In this document: positions 23,090 through 35,189 of the stretch, one piece after another
How the letters are laid out: each line of letters starts with the position of its first letter
Position numbering within the stretch: the first letter of the stretch is position 1
Source of the DNA: Anastrepha obliqua
Lineage: Eukaryota > Arthropoda > Insecta > Diptera > Tephritidae
Assembly: GCF_027943255.1 (NCBI RefSeq)
Contig: NC_072893.1
Span: 16,700,001-16,764,000 of the forward strand
Length of the DNA stretch: 64,000 nucleotides
Direction: 5' to 3'
Translations under genes and position numbers: made by a program
Notes under the pieces: generated by a model
What the model was told of the DNA's origin: nothing
Database searches by the model: none
Seen by the model: the letters and a program-made list of their open reading frames with translations, nothing else

Positions 23090-23470
23090 ACCTCTGCTTC
23101 TGAGAAGAAACTCTTGATGTATACTTTGCTCTGGTACGCAGACGGCACAGGCGCTGCGCTATTTGGTCTCAGTATCGATTGGCCGTTTTCCAAGTACCTT
23201 CCAAGAAGTAGTGAGGCAAATCTGGAGAGAAACTGCACCGAGGAAATTGCCAGTTTAAGCAACAGTCAGGCTGCACTTAAAACTTTAGCTTCATTGAGGT
23301 TAAATTCGGAATCTTTCTTGTGTGTATAGAAAGACTACTTAAGAACAGCAAAGAAGGTGCACTTTCCGAAAAGCACTGGTAGAACTCGCAAAAAAGGAAG
23401 TCCTCATCTACGTTGGAAAGACCAAGTTGACAACGACCGATCGCCCAAGACCGACCATCGGTTGTAGTTA
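23090..23470 (+). mobile_element. Mixed LINE fragments (RNase H, then an RTE-like tail)
   Basis: 23114-23329 reads as a decayed RNase H (YADGTGAALFG in place of YTDGSK, and SNSQAALKTLASLRLNSES in place of SDSQAA). 23380-23440 then reads GRTRKKGSPHLRWKDQVDND, an RTE-like C-terminus. Two truncated copies joined. Confidence 0.6.
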
Positions 23471-23939
23471 CCAGCTAAGTATATTAAGTAAGTGAGAAGA
23501 TTCACTCATCTTATAAACCTCCCTAAGGACAAACTAATAATGTTCAACGGCATGCTTACTGATCCTTGCAGACAGTGAAGTCATCTGCACAGGCTCGGAA
23601 TATGACCGAACGGCTCCGAACAATTTATTTATTTATTACAAAAGTCAATAAACACTAAAGACTCAATTGGCTCATGATGTCATCTAGGACGATGAGACGA
23701 GAAGGGGCGGCAGAGGACAACCTTACCTTAGGCCAGCGTTGGTGCTTGACATTTCCTTTAACTAAAAACAGAAAAAATATCAGTCAAGGGACCAACTCAC
23801 ATTCAACAAAGTGGACGCACAAGCAAAACAAAAAATGTTTTTTTAAATAATTTTTAAAATCGAATATTCGAATATTTCGAAAACGGTTTAGTTTTCAAAT
23901 TCATTTCATATAACCAAATTAATCAGAAATGGCCTAAAT
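23471..23939. other. Unassigned spacer
   Basis: No motif recognised; includes a block of weak TE-like composition near 23550-23620. Confidence 0.35.
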
Positions 23940-25320
23940 AAGAATATTCAGCGACTGAAGAATAATAAGTCAGGCGGAGCAGATGGACTCCTAACAGAAC
24001 TGTTCCAAGGCCGACGGCAATGGGCTAGGAGAAAGCATGCGCAATGATTGAATCTCAGTGTCTTTTGTCCTGTGTTGAAGAAAGGTGACCCTACTATATG
24101 CACCACCTATCGTGAAACACGTAAACTATATGCCATCTCACTGATTGGACCTTAACAGTGTAGTTTTAGACCTGGAAAGTCCATCATCGACCAGATGCCC
24201 ACACTACGTCAAATTCTAGAAAGAACCCATAAAAAAGATATCGACATAACTCAAGACCTCTTTGTCGATTATTAGGCTGCTTTCGATAGCCCGATAAGGG
24301 ATCGCCTATTTGCACAATGTCTGAGTTCGGTATTCCCGCAAAACTGATCCAACTTTGCAAAATGACATTGAGTCAAGGTGGGAAAAGACCTCTCCGAACC
24401 GTTCAATACCGATTGAGGTTTCAGACAAAGCGCTATTGTGCGACCTCTTCAACTTCCTCATGGAAGTGGTACTGCAGAGAACCGAAATGGCCAAAGTGGC
24501 CAGCTCCTTACATTGACATCATATTGAACTGCCAGTGAGATGATACCGCAGCATTTTCCGCTATCGATAGAGAGTCAAATAAAGTTAGTTTGGCGGTTAA
24601 CGAGGGCAAGACGAAGTATGTATATGCTTTCCACTAGGAAATTCCACTAGGAAAGATATGCGGCGTTTTGGATCCAGCATTTCAGCGGACGACTACACCT
24701 TTGAAATCGTCAAAAAATTTATATATCTTGGCACCGCCGTCACAACAACAAACGTTGTCAGCCTGGAGATCAACCGACGAAACACACTTGGTAATAGGTG
24801 TTACTACGGTCTCAGTAAGCAAATGCGTAGCAGAAACCTCTCTCGCTCGAAAAAAACTAACACTCTCCAAGACGCTCATCTTGCCCGTGCTACTCTATGG
24901 CGCTGAAGCATAAGTTGTGTGATGCAGCAGCTCTTGGGGTATTCGATAGAAAGATTCTTGGGAAAATCTTCGGTCCTCTTCGGGCTGACGATAACTAGCC
25001 GAGTGAACCACGTCAAGTGAACCACGAGTCGTATGTGCTCTAAGACGAGGTGGGCATAGTGAAGCGCATCAATATTCAGCGTTTTCGCTGGCGGAACCAC
25101 GTCGAGCATCCGGATGCAGAAGCTCCAACAAGGACGGTGTTTTGATGCCAAGTTAGAGGACAACAACGTAGGGAAAGATCAAGCCTCCGAGGAAGGGATC
25201 AAGTTAAGGGAACGCTAACATCGCTGGGTGTAACAAATTGGAGAAGACGCGCGTCAGAGACGCCTGCCGAGACTTGTCACAGACGGCCTGAGTCCGGTAA
25301 CGGGTTGTGATCCTTGATCA
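23940..25320 (+). mobile_element. RTE-like LINE, decayed RT and C-terminus
   Basis: Plus strand: MSEFGIPAKLIQLCKMTLSQ at 24317, then in changing frames VNEGKTKYV, DDYTFEIVKKFIYLGTAVTT, NVVSLEINRRNTLGNRCYYG, LSKTLILPVLLYGAEA and a terminal block with HRWV near 25230. Many stops and frameshifts. Confidence 0.8.
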
Positions 25321-26673
25321 GGCCATATAAATAAGTAAGTAAGACCTAAATAAGATTGTCCTTAAGTATAAGGATGACTTGCCCCGTAACCCCTTATATT
25401 GGGGTATGTGTACTAGCATAACAGTGAAAAAAATTGGAAAAAAAATCGCGGCTTCTCAACAAACCTCGCTTTTTTTTAGTGCTTCCGGTTTAAATTTTGA
25501 ATGACTTCGTATATGAGCTGATCATTTCATCTTTCATGGATACAAAAACATTCATGAATGTCACAACATTTAATACTCTAAGATATGCATGTACGTTGAA
25601 CAACAACAACAACCGCCAACGTCAAACAATACATTGGAGTAAACGAAAGTTTAGCAAAGTAACGTGGAAAGTACGACAAAATGGAGTGGCATAAAAACTG
25701 GCTACCAATTCATAGCCACGGCAATGTTAATCCCATAACAGACATTGCGCGAACAATTAAACGCCGCAATAACGGCAATCGTCATCGCCATCACCATCAC
25801 CATCGCCGTCGCCAGCTCAACAACAACAGCAAAAATGCCACGCCATTACAATGGCCATTGTAAGTGCCACAATGATCAGTGTTGACCAGGCAGCGCTCGG
25901 CTGCAACAACCCAACGAAAGCCTTGCCTCGTTGTTATGTCGCCACAATTGCCATTGCAATTGTTGTCATTGTACGATGCGACCGTTTGTTTGTCCATCCT
26001 GCGTCGGCTTGATTTGTTTGTATGTATGGGTGTGTGTGTGTGTATGTAGTGGGGGGATGTAAGTATGGATTTTAGTGTTGTTTTGTGGTTGTCATTCTGC
26101 ACTGTTGGCGGCTAGCTGCTGCTTGCAACTTTTGCTTCTTCTTTGGTCTTTTTTATAGCTGTGCATCACGCGGTTGAGTTGTGTGGCATACAATATTTCT
26201 TGCTTTTACCTCATTTTTTAATGCTGTCCTTTTTCGCTTTTTTTGTTGTTGTTATTTTACATAGCATTTTTTCATTTTTTTTTTTTTTGTCTTTTTGTTG
26301 CTGCTATATTTGCATACACTGCTCAGCCAGCACTGCGAACGGAAGTTCAAAATGCCATGCAACAGCAACCAACAGCATATTCTACTAATTAATTGTACTT
26401 TGTGTGCGACTTTGTTGTCAGGCCATTTTTTTGTATTATTGTTGTTTTTGTTACTTAATTTCTTGTTGTTTTGTTGCTGTTTTTTTTTGCTTTTCTTTGC
26501 AACTGTGCAACCTTATGAATTTGTTGCCATTTCATGGCCATGCAGGCGTGTGTGTGCATCAAGCAGGCTTTTAAAAAAATGAATTGCCCAGCCGAGTGCA
26601 CGCGGCAAAAGGATGTACATATTTACATATGTATGTGTACATATACATATACATGCATGTATATGCATTCATA
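25321..26673. other. Apparently unique DNA with simple repeats
   Basis: CAA/CAT-rich stretches near 25595-25835, a (TG)n run near 26028-26045, T-rich low complexity 26140-26520 and an ACATAT-type microsatellite at 26618-26672. Open frames here encode homopolymer-like peptides and are probably not genes. Confidence 0.4.
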
Positions 26674-26789
26674 CACCTGTGTTCAAAATAATAGTAGCGC
26701 GACGAGTTGCCAAGTATTAACTTTTTTTAAGTTTTTTTTAAATATATAGAACATTTTACAACAAAAACCAGATAACCCAAAGCTCCATA

Positions 26790-27435
26790 CGTAGAATTGT
26801 CCTAGGTTAGGTTGTGATGGTTGCCCAGAGAGTAGGGCCCACTTGGACGAAATAGTTTGGTTCGTCCTTTGTGATACCATTGAAGAACAAAAAAAGGGGA
26901 GAAAGGGAAGGGACGGGGAGTGGTGAGTGTTTGTGGACTACGAACGTTGACTAGTCTGCGGTTGTGTTAACCTCATTATGCCGCTGATGAAGTTCATCCG
27001 ATTTTTGTTATCAACACCTGCTATATCAGCAGGCGCAGAAAAGAAGTGAGAACCAAGATACTTGAATCTTAGTCCCGCGAGAGCTGGGCAGCTAAGGAGC
27101 AAGTGCTGAGATGATTCCACCTCATCCTCCATACAGCTGACGCAAAAAGGACTCGAAGTAATTCCGAGTCTCACGGCATGTGTACCTCGAGGACAGTGCC
27201 CCGTGATGATGCCCACAAAATTTGAGAGATGACATTTTGTCATCCCCAGGATATCCCTCGAACGCCTCCTATCCAAACGTGACCAGAAGGACTTCGCGAC
27301 CCTACACGTTCGTGTACTTGCCCAGCGTTCGCTGAGTTGGGGCATAGCCCATACTTCCAGGAGTAGAGCGCAGGTTGTCAAGGGGATCCCGATCCTCTCC
27401 TTTCGCGGGCACATTGCCTCACAGGTCCCCTTCAT
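26790..27435 (-). mobile_element. LINE C-terminal fragment (R1/LOA-like)
   Basis: Minus-strand frame 26938-27456 contains FVGIITGHCPRGTHAVRLGI, PFCVSCMEDEVESSQHLLLS and CPALAGLRFKYLGSHFFSAP: the Cys-rich tail of RNase H-type LINEs. The 3' UTR reaches 'gttaggttgtgatgg' near 26810. It abuts the mariner on its right at about 27435. Confidence 0.8.
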
Positions 27436-27439
27436 CCCC

Positions 27440-28440
27440 TTCAAAATAATCCCCACTCGATGAAATACACTTATGCCAACGATTTTTCCAATCCCCGAAA
27501 CATACCAAATAGTCCATTTCCGGTATAGCCATCAGCACCTTCATCGATTCAGCTTTTACCTCCTCAATCGACTCGAAATGCGTTCCCCGGAGTGGAAATC
27601 AGGCGAATACGGTGGTTGCGGAACGATATGCGTGGAACTTTTGGCGAACTTGGGAACTTTTCACGAAGAACGAGTGCAGTGTGAGACGGTGCATTATCGT
27701 GATGCAAAAACCAAGAGTTGTTGGCCCATAATTCTGGTCTTTTTAGACGAATTGCTTCACGTAAACGACGCATAACGCTCAAATAATATGTCTTATTAAC
27801 AGTTTGGCCAGGTGGAAGGAATTCATAGTGCACCACATCACGAAAATCGAAAAATGACCTTTATTTTTGAACGACTTTGACGTGCTCTTTTCGGTCTGGC
27901 CTCGCCTTCAGCACGATATTCGCTTGATTGGTCGGTTGTTTCAGGGTCGTAAGCATAAATCCAAGTCTCATCTCCCGTAATGATGCATTTGAGCTTGTCC
28001 TGATAGTCTGAAAGCATTGTTTTACACACATCAAAGCGACGACTTATTTCCAAGAAATTGAGAGTTTTCGGTACCAAACGAGATTTGACTTTTCGTAGGC
28101 CCAAATGGTCTTTCAAAATGGTTTTCACAGATCCTTCTGATATTCCAATCATATCAGTAAGGTCTTTAACAGTCAACCGACGATTTTTGAGCACTAACTC
28201 CTTCACTTTATTGACGTGTTGGTCATCTGTTGACGTCGATGGTCGTCCGGAGCGCTCCAAGTCCTCAACACGCTCGACCCTCTTTGAAGTCTTTGTACCA
28301 CTCATAAACATTTTTCTGCGACATGGTCGAATCACCAAATGCCTTCTGCAACATGCTAAACGTTTCCGCAGCCGAAATTTCATTCCGCAAACAAAATTTG
28401 ATGGCACTTCTCTGCTCAATCAAATCAGACATTGTAAAAA
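27440..28440 (-). mobile_element. mariner transposase, near full-length but disrupted
   Basis: Starts MSDLIEQRSAIKFCLRNEIS at 28431, helix-turn-helix ...AFGDSTMSQKNVYEWYKDFK, a frameshift near 28285, RVEDLERSGRPSTSTDDQHV, VKDLTDMIGISEGSVKTILK, GDETWIYAYDPET, a break near 27840, YEFLPPGQTVNKTYYLSVMR, NSWFLHHDNAPSHTALVLRE, then a further frameshift with the last aspartate region damaged. DETW and HHDNAPSH are the first two catalytic motifs. The 3' end is cut by the LINE tail at 27435. Confidence 0.85.
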
Positions 28441-28619
28441 TCGAAAAATGCACTCTCGGTCGTTTGGTAAACACAAGCGTAAATACATTACTGATAATGA
28501 CATTCACATGAAAGTTGGCCCAGATGTTATTAACAGTGCTGCCAACTCTTGAAAAAAATAACTAGAGCGAAATTTTAATCCCGCGAAGTTTGACAAATAA
28601 ATCCACTTTGCTTTTTGTC
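28441..28619. other. Mariner 5' flank and unassigned sequence
   Basis: Probably includes the mariner 5' untranslated end; no clean terminal repeat identified. Confidence 0.3.
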
Positions 28620-30345
28620 CACAGTAATAAAATTATCCCTTCCTCGAGTGAACTATCAACGATGGCCTCTCTTTCATTTTCGAAATAATTTTCAAGAGCC
28701 TCAAATCTTCAGCAGCAGCGTGAAAATTCATCGTGGGATCTTGCAGCCTCTTTTGATCGCGGTCAATGCGAATTTGTACTTTATTCCAAAATCCCAGCAA
28801 AATCAAGAAATCATACTTCAACATTCGTTTGTTTAGTTGCTTCAAGAACTTCCAGAATTTGATCCAAATGGTTGTTAAAAGGGGAGCCTGGTTTATGAGG
28901 TCTAAAAATTGCATCTCTTTGCGATATTTTTTTAAGGAAAAATTTAATTTAGCACTGCAAAGTTTTTTCTATCTTTTAATGAACATTTAAAAAGTATAAA
29001 AATTTTTGTACTGGTTAAAATAAGTTGAAAAAAAAAGTTTATCATAGAATTTAGTAGAGCGCTGCAACGTTGGAGTTTCCAACTGGCGTACAAGATACAG
29101 CTCGTAATTATTATCTAAAGCAAAAAATTCAAATGGATTTCTAATAATCATGATTTTTTATTCTAGATGAACTAAGAAAACTGAGAGAAATTCCAAAATT
29201 TCAACTTTTTGGAGGTTTTAAAGAAAAAAATGGCTTTCTATAAAAAAAAAATTCACTTCAACTTGGTATAAAAATCTTGAAAAATTTTTTTTATCTATTT
29301 TGTTAGTTCAAATAGAAGAGAATTTAATTCATTAGTTTTTTTCATTCATGTACGCCAATTCAAAGAAATCATAAAAATGAAAAGTCGAGAGAAGAAGATA
29401 AAGTTTGTACTATAGCTGTCCGGTCACAGCGTAACTACCTAACGCTCGCCTACCTTTGGCTTTGTATCTACGGAAATATTGAGAATTAGGCTCTGTAACT
29501 CTCTGTAATCTGAAATAGATTAGGAATCGCTTAAAACGAAAAAAAATTGATTTTTTTGACCTTATAAACCAGGCTCCCCCCTTAACTCGCTTTATTGCTT
29601 TTACGTTTGCACTCCATCTGGTTTCAGTTTTGGATTTCATGACAACTGGTGCAGCTTCATTAAGTTTTTCCCAACGTTGTGTTGAACGAGCAAAAAATGC
29701 ATACACAATTTCGATGGTTCCAAAAAAGTGACCATTTCTACATTTGGTTTTGCTGAATGTACACCAACTAAGTTGAGTGAGTGATTGTCACAGTTTACAA
29801 ACAATGCACGTCTATTTATTTCTCTCAGTTTTTCATTCACACCATTTTTGTGCCCAGCCATTACAGCAGCGTTATCGTAGCACTGTGACCGACATTCTTG
29901 AAAATTCATTTCATCTTTCTTTAACTGTTCTACAAAATATTCGCCAGTCTCTCAGCATTCTTCGCTGTAATTTCGATAAAGCCAAGAAAGGTTTCCTTCA
30001 CCTGTACTGCTTTTTTTTTTAAATCAACGTCCACTAACCTCACGACTTCTGACATTTGATCGCGATGGCCAATATCGGGAGTTGAGTCGAACATGAGACC
30101 ACATGAGTGCTTTTAAGTAAACGCTGGCGAACAGCAAATGCCATAAGCTGAAGAAATTCATTCTGAATGCGTGGGCTCAGATACGAAGTGGACCCAGGAT
30201 TACTTTCAACTAGAGTTGTCAAGCGTATGATATAGCTCCTTGTGTCCTCGCATATACATTGAATATACAGAGTTGAGGTGTCACTTTGCGATTTCGCAAA
30301 TTGTCGCAAATAAACGAGAACTTCGAGGTGCCGCAAAATTAATTA
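28620..30345 (-). mobile_element. hAT transposase pseudogene, split by an insertion
   Basis: Right to left: YLSPRIQNEFLQLMAFAVRQ (30040-30336), ETFLGFIEITAKNAERLANI near 29900-30000, ECRSQCYDNAAVMAGHKNGV and FVNCDNHSLNLVGVHSA (29637-29909), RWSANVKAIKRV at 29590. The frame resumes left of the insertion at 28878 with NNHLDQILEVLEATKQ, then DFLILLGFWNKV and RLQDPTMNFHAAAEDL. The order and the CDNHSLNL block fit the ZMYM/TTF-type hAT transposases. Frameshifts are present. Confidence 0.8.
28879..29581. mobile_element. 703-bp non-autonomous DNA transposon in the hAT, TTAA target
   Basis: Terminal inverted repeats share GGGGAGCCTGGTTTAT followed by RAGGTC at both ends, flanked by TTAA at 28875-28878 and 29582-29585. 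Removing the element and one TTAA rejoins the hAT reading frame (KAIKRV directly to NNHLDQ). No internal ORF of note. A TTAA duplication suggests mobilisation by a piggyBac-like transposase, but the G-rich termini are not the usual CCY start. Confidence 0.75.
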
Positions 30346-30349
30346 CCCC

Positions 30350-30950
30350 TTTTTAATTTTCTTTAAATCTACTCGACCTCCGAAGAAATCTGAGTAGATC
30401 TTATGGTGCCAAGGAGCCAAGGTGGTCGCTTCTTAACACATCAATGCCAAAGACCTCAAGCCTGATTCGAGCGAAGCCCAGCCAGACGCACGGAAAGTTG
30501 TCCACCGTCTTATCCTCCTCTCCACATGCTGGGCAGAGTGCACTGTCTGAGATGGCTTTCCATGTGTTTCGCTCATCAGTCCAACCAACTGCCGACAGTC
30601 CCTTCCGCTTAGTGACAGGAGTGACATTAGTTTTAATGGCTTTGAAGAGAGTGACAGAACAGGCTCCGGACCAAAGAAGTTGATCTGAAAGCCCATCCTT
30701 GCTAAAGTGTCAGAGGTCTCGTTACCCGCAATACCCACACATCACGGGACCCATGCTAGCATCAGAACATTATGTCTAGCGGCGTAGTTCAACCTGGATT
30801 TACCGGACTCAACTACCCTTGAAGTGGTTGGGGGGCTGTCTAAGGCCATGAGCGCAGCTTGACTGTCGCTGCAGACACATACAGACCTGCCTCTCTACCT
30901 GTTGTCCACAACAAAGTTCATTGCTGCTTGAACAGCATCTTTCTTAAGAA
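30350..30950 (-). mobile_element. LINE family Y, RNase H end and C-terminus (copy 3)
   Basis: Right to left: the RNase H serine-aspartate part near 30830-30900, then MGIAGNETSDTLARMGFQIN (30738), LSGRDCRQLVGLMSETHGKP and the tail shared with 8755-9880. The coding tail is at 30355-30480. Broken. Confidence 0.8.
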
Positions 30951-30954
30951 GCTA

Positions 30955-31945
30955 TTTAATATCGACAGTATTTTCTACAATGAAAAAATCAAGTACCGTA
31001 CAGTGATTGAATTTTTGTTTTTGGAAGGCTTAAAAGCAAAGGAAGTTTATGAATGAATGTTAAAAGTGTAAAGGACTTTTTGCCATCAATTGGTACAGTA
31101 GAATGATAGGTTGCTGAATTTAAACGTGGTCGTACAAGCCTGGAAGACGATTCAAAGACGTCCATCGTCCAATAACACCAGAAATCATCGAAAAAATACA
31201 TGAAATCGTATTGAAAATCGTATTGGAAAATCGTCGAGTGACTGAAAGAGATTTAGTAGAAACTCTAGGCATGTCATTGCGCAGTGTAAAGAATATTTTG
31301 ACTGAGGTATTGGGCTCCAGAAAGCTAACAATAGAACAAAATCACATTCGAATGTGACTTTCTCAGCAACATCTAGAGCGTTTTCGAAAAGATAAAGAGG
31401 ATTTTGTGCGTCGAATCATCACTATGGATGAGACTTGGGTCTATCACCATGATCCTAAAGCAAAACAGAAGGCTAAAAAGTAGTGTGACCCTGGTTCTTC
31501 GGCTCCGAAACGAGTTCGTGCCCAGAGTCCATCAGTTTTTTGTAATGCGAAAGGAATTTTGTTTGTGGATTACTTGCAAACTGGTAAAATAAAAAATTCT
31601 GAATATTACTGCAACTTTTTAGACCAGCTGAAGGAGAAAATTTCTGAAAAAAATACCCAAATTGCAGAAGGAAAAAATTCTTTTTCATCAGCACAATGCA
31701 CTGTGTAGCAAGATCATTTTGACAATGGCTAAAATCCATGAATTAAAGTTCGTATTGTTGGAGCATCCACTGAATTCACCAGATTTAGCACCTAGCGACT
31801 TCCATATGTTTCCAGACCTAAAAATATTCATGCGTGGAATTCAGGGATGGAATTCATAAATTGGATCTCGTTAGGTGAAAAGGTGTACTGATGTTCAGGG
31901 AGACTCTACTGAATAATAAAGTGCATTTCAAAGCATAAAGTTATG
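30955..31945 (+). mobile_element. mariner transposase pseudogene (DD34D type)
   Basis: Plus strand in shifting frames: IEFLFLEGLKAKEVYE, RPITPEIIEKIHEIVLKIVL, VTERDLVETLGMSLRSVKNI, RRIITMDETWVYHHDPKAKQ, GILFVDYLQTGKIKNSEYYC, then KIHELKFVLLEHPLNSPDLA and PSDFHMF. The second catalytic motif reads HQHNA instead of HQDNA, so that aspartate is lost; from there to the D of PSD there are 34 residues. Multiple stops. Confidence 0.85.
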
Positions 31946-32325
31946 TTTTTCTTATCGAACCGCAAAACTAATTAAACAACCTAGTATACTGCAGTTGCCT
32001 AGTTCACAAGTGTCAAATACGATTGGCCCAGGACGCTATTTATAAAAATTATGAATCTTCCTATAGGACCAGTAATTTTGCGCCACCTTGTGCTAATATT
32101 GAATGGGCTATACAACTGAACACTTTGAAAATTTCTAAAGATTCGGATGAAAAAGTTGTAAGTTGATGTAATTTTTTTTTACTTTCAAATTTTTTTAAAC
32201 TTCGTACATATTTTGAGCTTTCATTTCCATAAACTTTTGTTGTATGATAAAATACACAACACTTTTATAAAAATATAAAAAATAAAATAAAATTAAATTA
32301 AAATAATTATAACTTTGTAATTCGC
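31946..32325. other. AT-rich end of the composite block
   Basis: No motif; probably non-coding sequence inside the Tc1-like ends. Confidence 0.35.
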
Positions 32326-32355
32326 CGCGCTACTATTTTTTTGAACACAGGGGTA

Positions 32356-34670
32356 TGTATGTATGCATGCCCTTAAATGCGATAGAAGGCGGTTAAGTAG
32401 CGCAGGCAGCGAGAGCCGTGAGAGGAAAGTGAAGGCAACAAGCCATAAACTGCTGATGTAGCTGTTATTCCAATACATGCTATATGTTGTTGTTGTTGCT
32501 GCTGTGATTGTTATTATTGTTTGTGTGGCCCTAACTGCCATCCAACGTTGTCTGTTACAATTGTCCGCACAACAAGCTCATATAAAATTAACATATTTAC
32601 GTACACACACACTACCCCACTTACACGTATGCATTTGTCCTCATATCCTGGTTCACTTATTTTTTACAAATGCACTCACAACAACAAAGCTCTTCACTCT
32701 CCATATTCACTCGTTTATACGCCTCCATGCAGGCACATCCGTTTTAACTATCATTTTTAAGTTTTTTTTTTTCCACGGATTAGCTATTTTTTCAACCAAC
32801 CAAAGCAAACGAAGAAATAGAAGCAATAAAAGCGAATACTTGCATATGTTGAATGCCACTACATACATACATACCTACATGGATATTTATGTGAATAAAA
32901 GTAATGTTACCCAAGGTTCGTTAACCTCTTTTAATAAGAGTCAAGCCAATGAATTTGCATAGAAGGGCAAAGTGAGATTCATGAAAATAAACAAAGCTAA
33001 GAAATTAAATCTAAAAATAACATGAAATTTGGACTTTCTCAGAGAGTGTTGGCTTACTGTATGCGTGTAAGAGACTAAAGGAATATCGCTAAATAAAAGT
33101 AAAGCCAAAACACTTAAAAAGAGAAGAAACTGCAGCTACAGGCCCGTTCCACATCTTAGTTCACCTAACTTATTTCACCACCGCAAAACCAATTGGTTCC
33201 CATGATGAAAAGAATAATGAGATGGCGCCTATCGCGGTACCGTTACTTTGCTTCCAGCGAATTTTCCAATGAGTAACGTCATATTAGCACAATTGGTGAC
33301 CAGTATGGTCGGATTACCATTTTCGTGATTTAGCTTTTTTTTTGTTATTTAGTCTCGGAGTTTTAGTTCTTTCTTCATGACATTTTTGTAGCCTGTTCTA
33401 ATTAAAAGTAATACATACTTTAAAAATTAGTTCAATAATTCACTCACTTTTATTTAGCTTTACTTTTTTTAACATCTGGTCACATTGCCCGCGATTGCGG
33501 TTACTGTTGGTGTTCTTCTCCTTCCAGCAGTCAAATCTCTCTCTCGCTACTACAGTGTTGCCTAGCTTTGGATATAAAAACGCTCTAAAATGCCCATTTA
33601 AAGAAAATAAAATACCAAATTTTTATTGAATTGCTTAAAGAACTTTGTATGCGTGACAAATTGTCTTTAAAATGTGCATTTCTTTGAAATAAATGTGTTA
33701 CATTTTAATTTATGAGTTCTTTGTTAAGAGAACGACTTTTTTGCTATATTTGAGGCTATGTAAGAAGATAAGGTACTCCTATTGTAAAAATGTCGTTATG
33801 GTTTCTTCAGTATTTTCTGCTATATTTTTGCTTATTTTTACTAATCTTGATGCCCTATGTCCCACTAAGGATTTAGTACCGGAAGAAACGATTACACCTC
33901 TATGATTTTCATTCGCATTCAGTAAATTCAAACGCTTTTTAAAATGTGTAAAAAGGTTTCAAGGTTAAGAAGAGTTGAGAGAAGAAGATTAAATATCTTC
34001 GAATAACCTTAAAAGGAGTAAAAAATAAAATTTGCACTTTCAAAATATCAAATTTTATAAGAATCAACAAATTTTTATTAACACTAAAACCTTCTCAGAG
34101 TGACCTTTTTTGACATTATTTTTTTTAATAATACAATTTTTTTAACTTACAGTTTAGATAGCTTTAAATTAAAAAAAGAAAAGAACACCAAACTTAAAAA
34201 GTTTCGCATTTTGGGTATAAAAAGCACTCAATTTATTGCAAAGAACAAATTGTTAGCAGCACTGCACAACTCAGCTAATGTCACGTCCCACAATCTCTGA
34301 TGGGTGCAATCTTGTTTCTATCATTATTGATTGGTTCCGACTAAATTCCAATTATAGCCAAGACCAGTTTTGTATGGTGAGTTAGAAGAATTTAGGTACA
34401 CTATTTATGTTTAGGTAGCAAAACGGCTCGGCGTTCCTAAAAATAATTTTGGGTAGCTTTTTAAATTTTAGTACAACGGAGTGCTTGTTGAAAGACGTTA
34501 AAAAACCCTGTGATTTTTTTTTAATGTTGCCACTGTATGGCACATTTTCTCCATATAAAGAAAAAAGTTTGTTATATGAAAAAATGGAATGGAAAACGCG
34601 GAATTGGGATGAATTCTTATATAAATATAACCTTGATCAATTTGCATCGACCTTCTCCAAGTGTTTTTTT
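32356..34670. other. Apparently unique DNA; possible orphan promoter motifs
   Basis: No confident gene. Microsatellite-like (GTTGTT)n near 32484 and (ACATAC)n near 32860. At 33474-33560 there are motifs reminiscent of fly housekeeping promoters (see findings). Frames at 32477-32962 and 33693-33905 look like translated low-complexity DNA. Confidence 0.35.
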
Positions 34671-34679
34671 TTTGTCGAC

Positions 34680-35050
34680 CGCGACCTCTGCTCCCTTGCG
34701 AGTTCCAGTGTGGGACCTATCCATTCGCCATTTTCTGCGTTTGATTTGCCTAAGGATGGGTTCCTTGTTCTTTAATCACAGTGCGTCGTTACTGCGGTGT
34801 TTGGCCAGAATATTCTGCAGATGATGCGGAGGCATTTGTGTTCGCTTCCGTACAACAATACGGACTTCACACATGAGCTAAATAGTCGCAGTTTGGATCG
34901 CCTGGAGATTTGCGACCTCGCCCATACTGTATGTATTCGCCCGAATGCCGCCCTTGCTTTGTTTAGCCTGCAGTTGACATCTTCATCTGCTCCACCATCT
35001 GCCGTAATGATACAGCCGAGGTGGTAGAAGCTTTCGACGAATTCCACCGG
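34680..35050 (-). mobile_element. RTE-type LINE fragment, RT C-terminus (second RTE family)
   Basis: Minus strand: MEFVESFYHLGCIITADGGA, DEDVNCRLNKARAAFGRIHT, LRLFSSCVKSVLLYGSE, then CLRIICRIFWPNT and on to the left WIGPTLE. This is the region after the RT palm in RTE-like LINEs, of a family distinct from the copies at 10.8, 22 and 24 kb. Confidence 0.8.
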
Positions 35051-35189
35051 TCATCATAATGACGTGATCAAGGAAGATGGCGAAGGGAAGCGGTGTCAGC
35101 CTTGCCTCCTTGATCAAATAGTTCCCGGAATATATTCAGAAATTTTCAAATACAATTTTATTCCTCAAAAGTGATTGCTTTTCAATTTA

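Larger units (their letters stand above)
26674..32353. mobile_element. Composite block bounded by Tc1-like inverted ends
   Basis: The left end CACCTGTGTTCAAAATAATA... (28 bp to 26701) and the reverse complement of the right end (32326-32353) agree at 26 of 28 positions, and each is flanked outside by TA (26672-26673, 32354-32355). Sub-terminal sequences are also alike ('attttacaacaaaaacc' versus 'attttatcatacaacaaaag'). This fits one Tc1/mariner-type element later filled with other insertions, though two independent copies are possible. No transposase of its own was identified. Confidence 0.55.

Noticed and set aside
25681..25863. Histidine/arginine-rich short ORF as a gene
   Set aside because: It is a translation of CAT/CAC/CAA-type simple repeats; the opposite strand is equally open.
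28058..28552. 164-codon plus-strand frame
   Set aside because: Antisense of the mariner transposase at 27440-28440.
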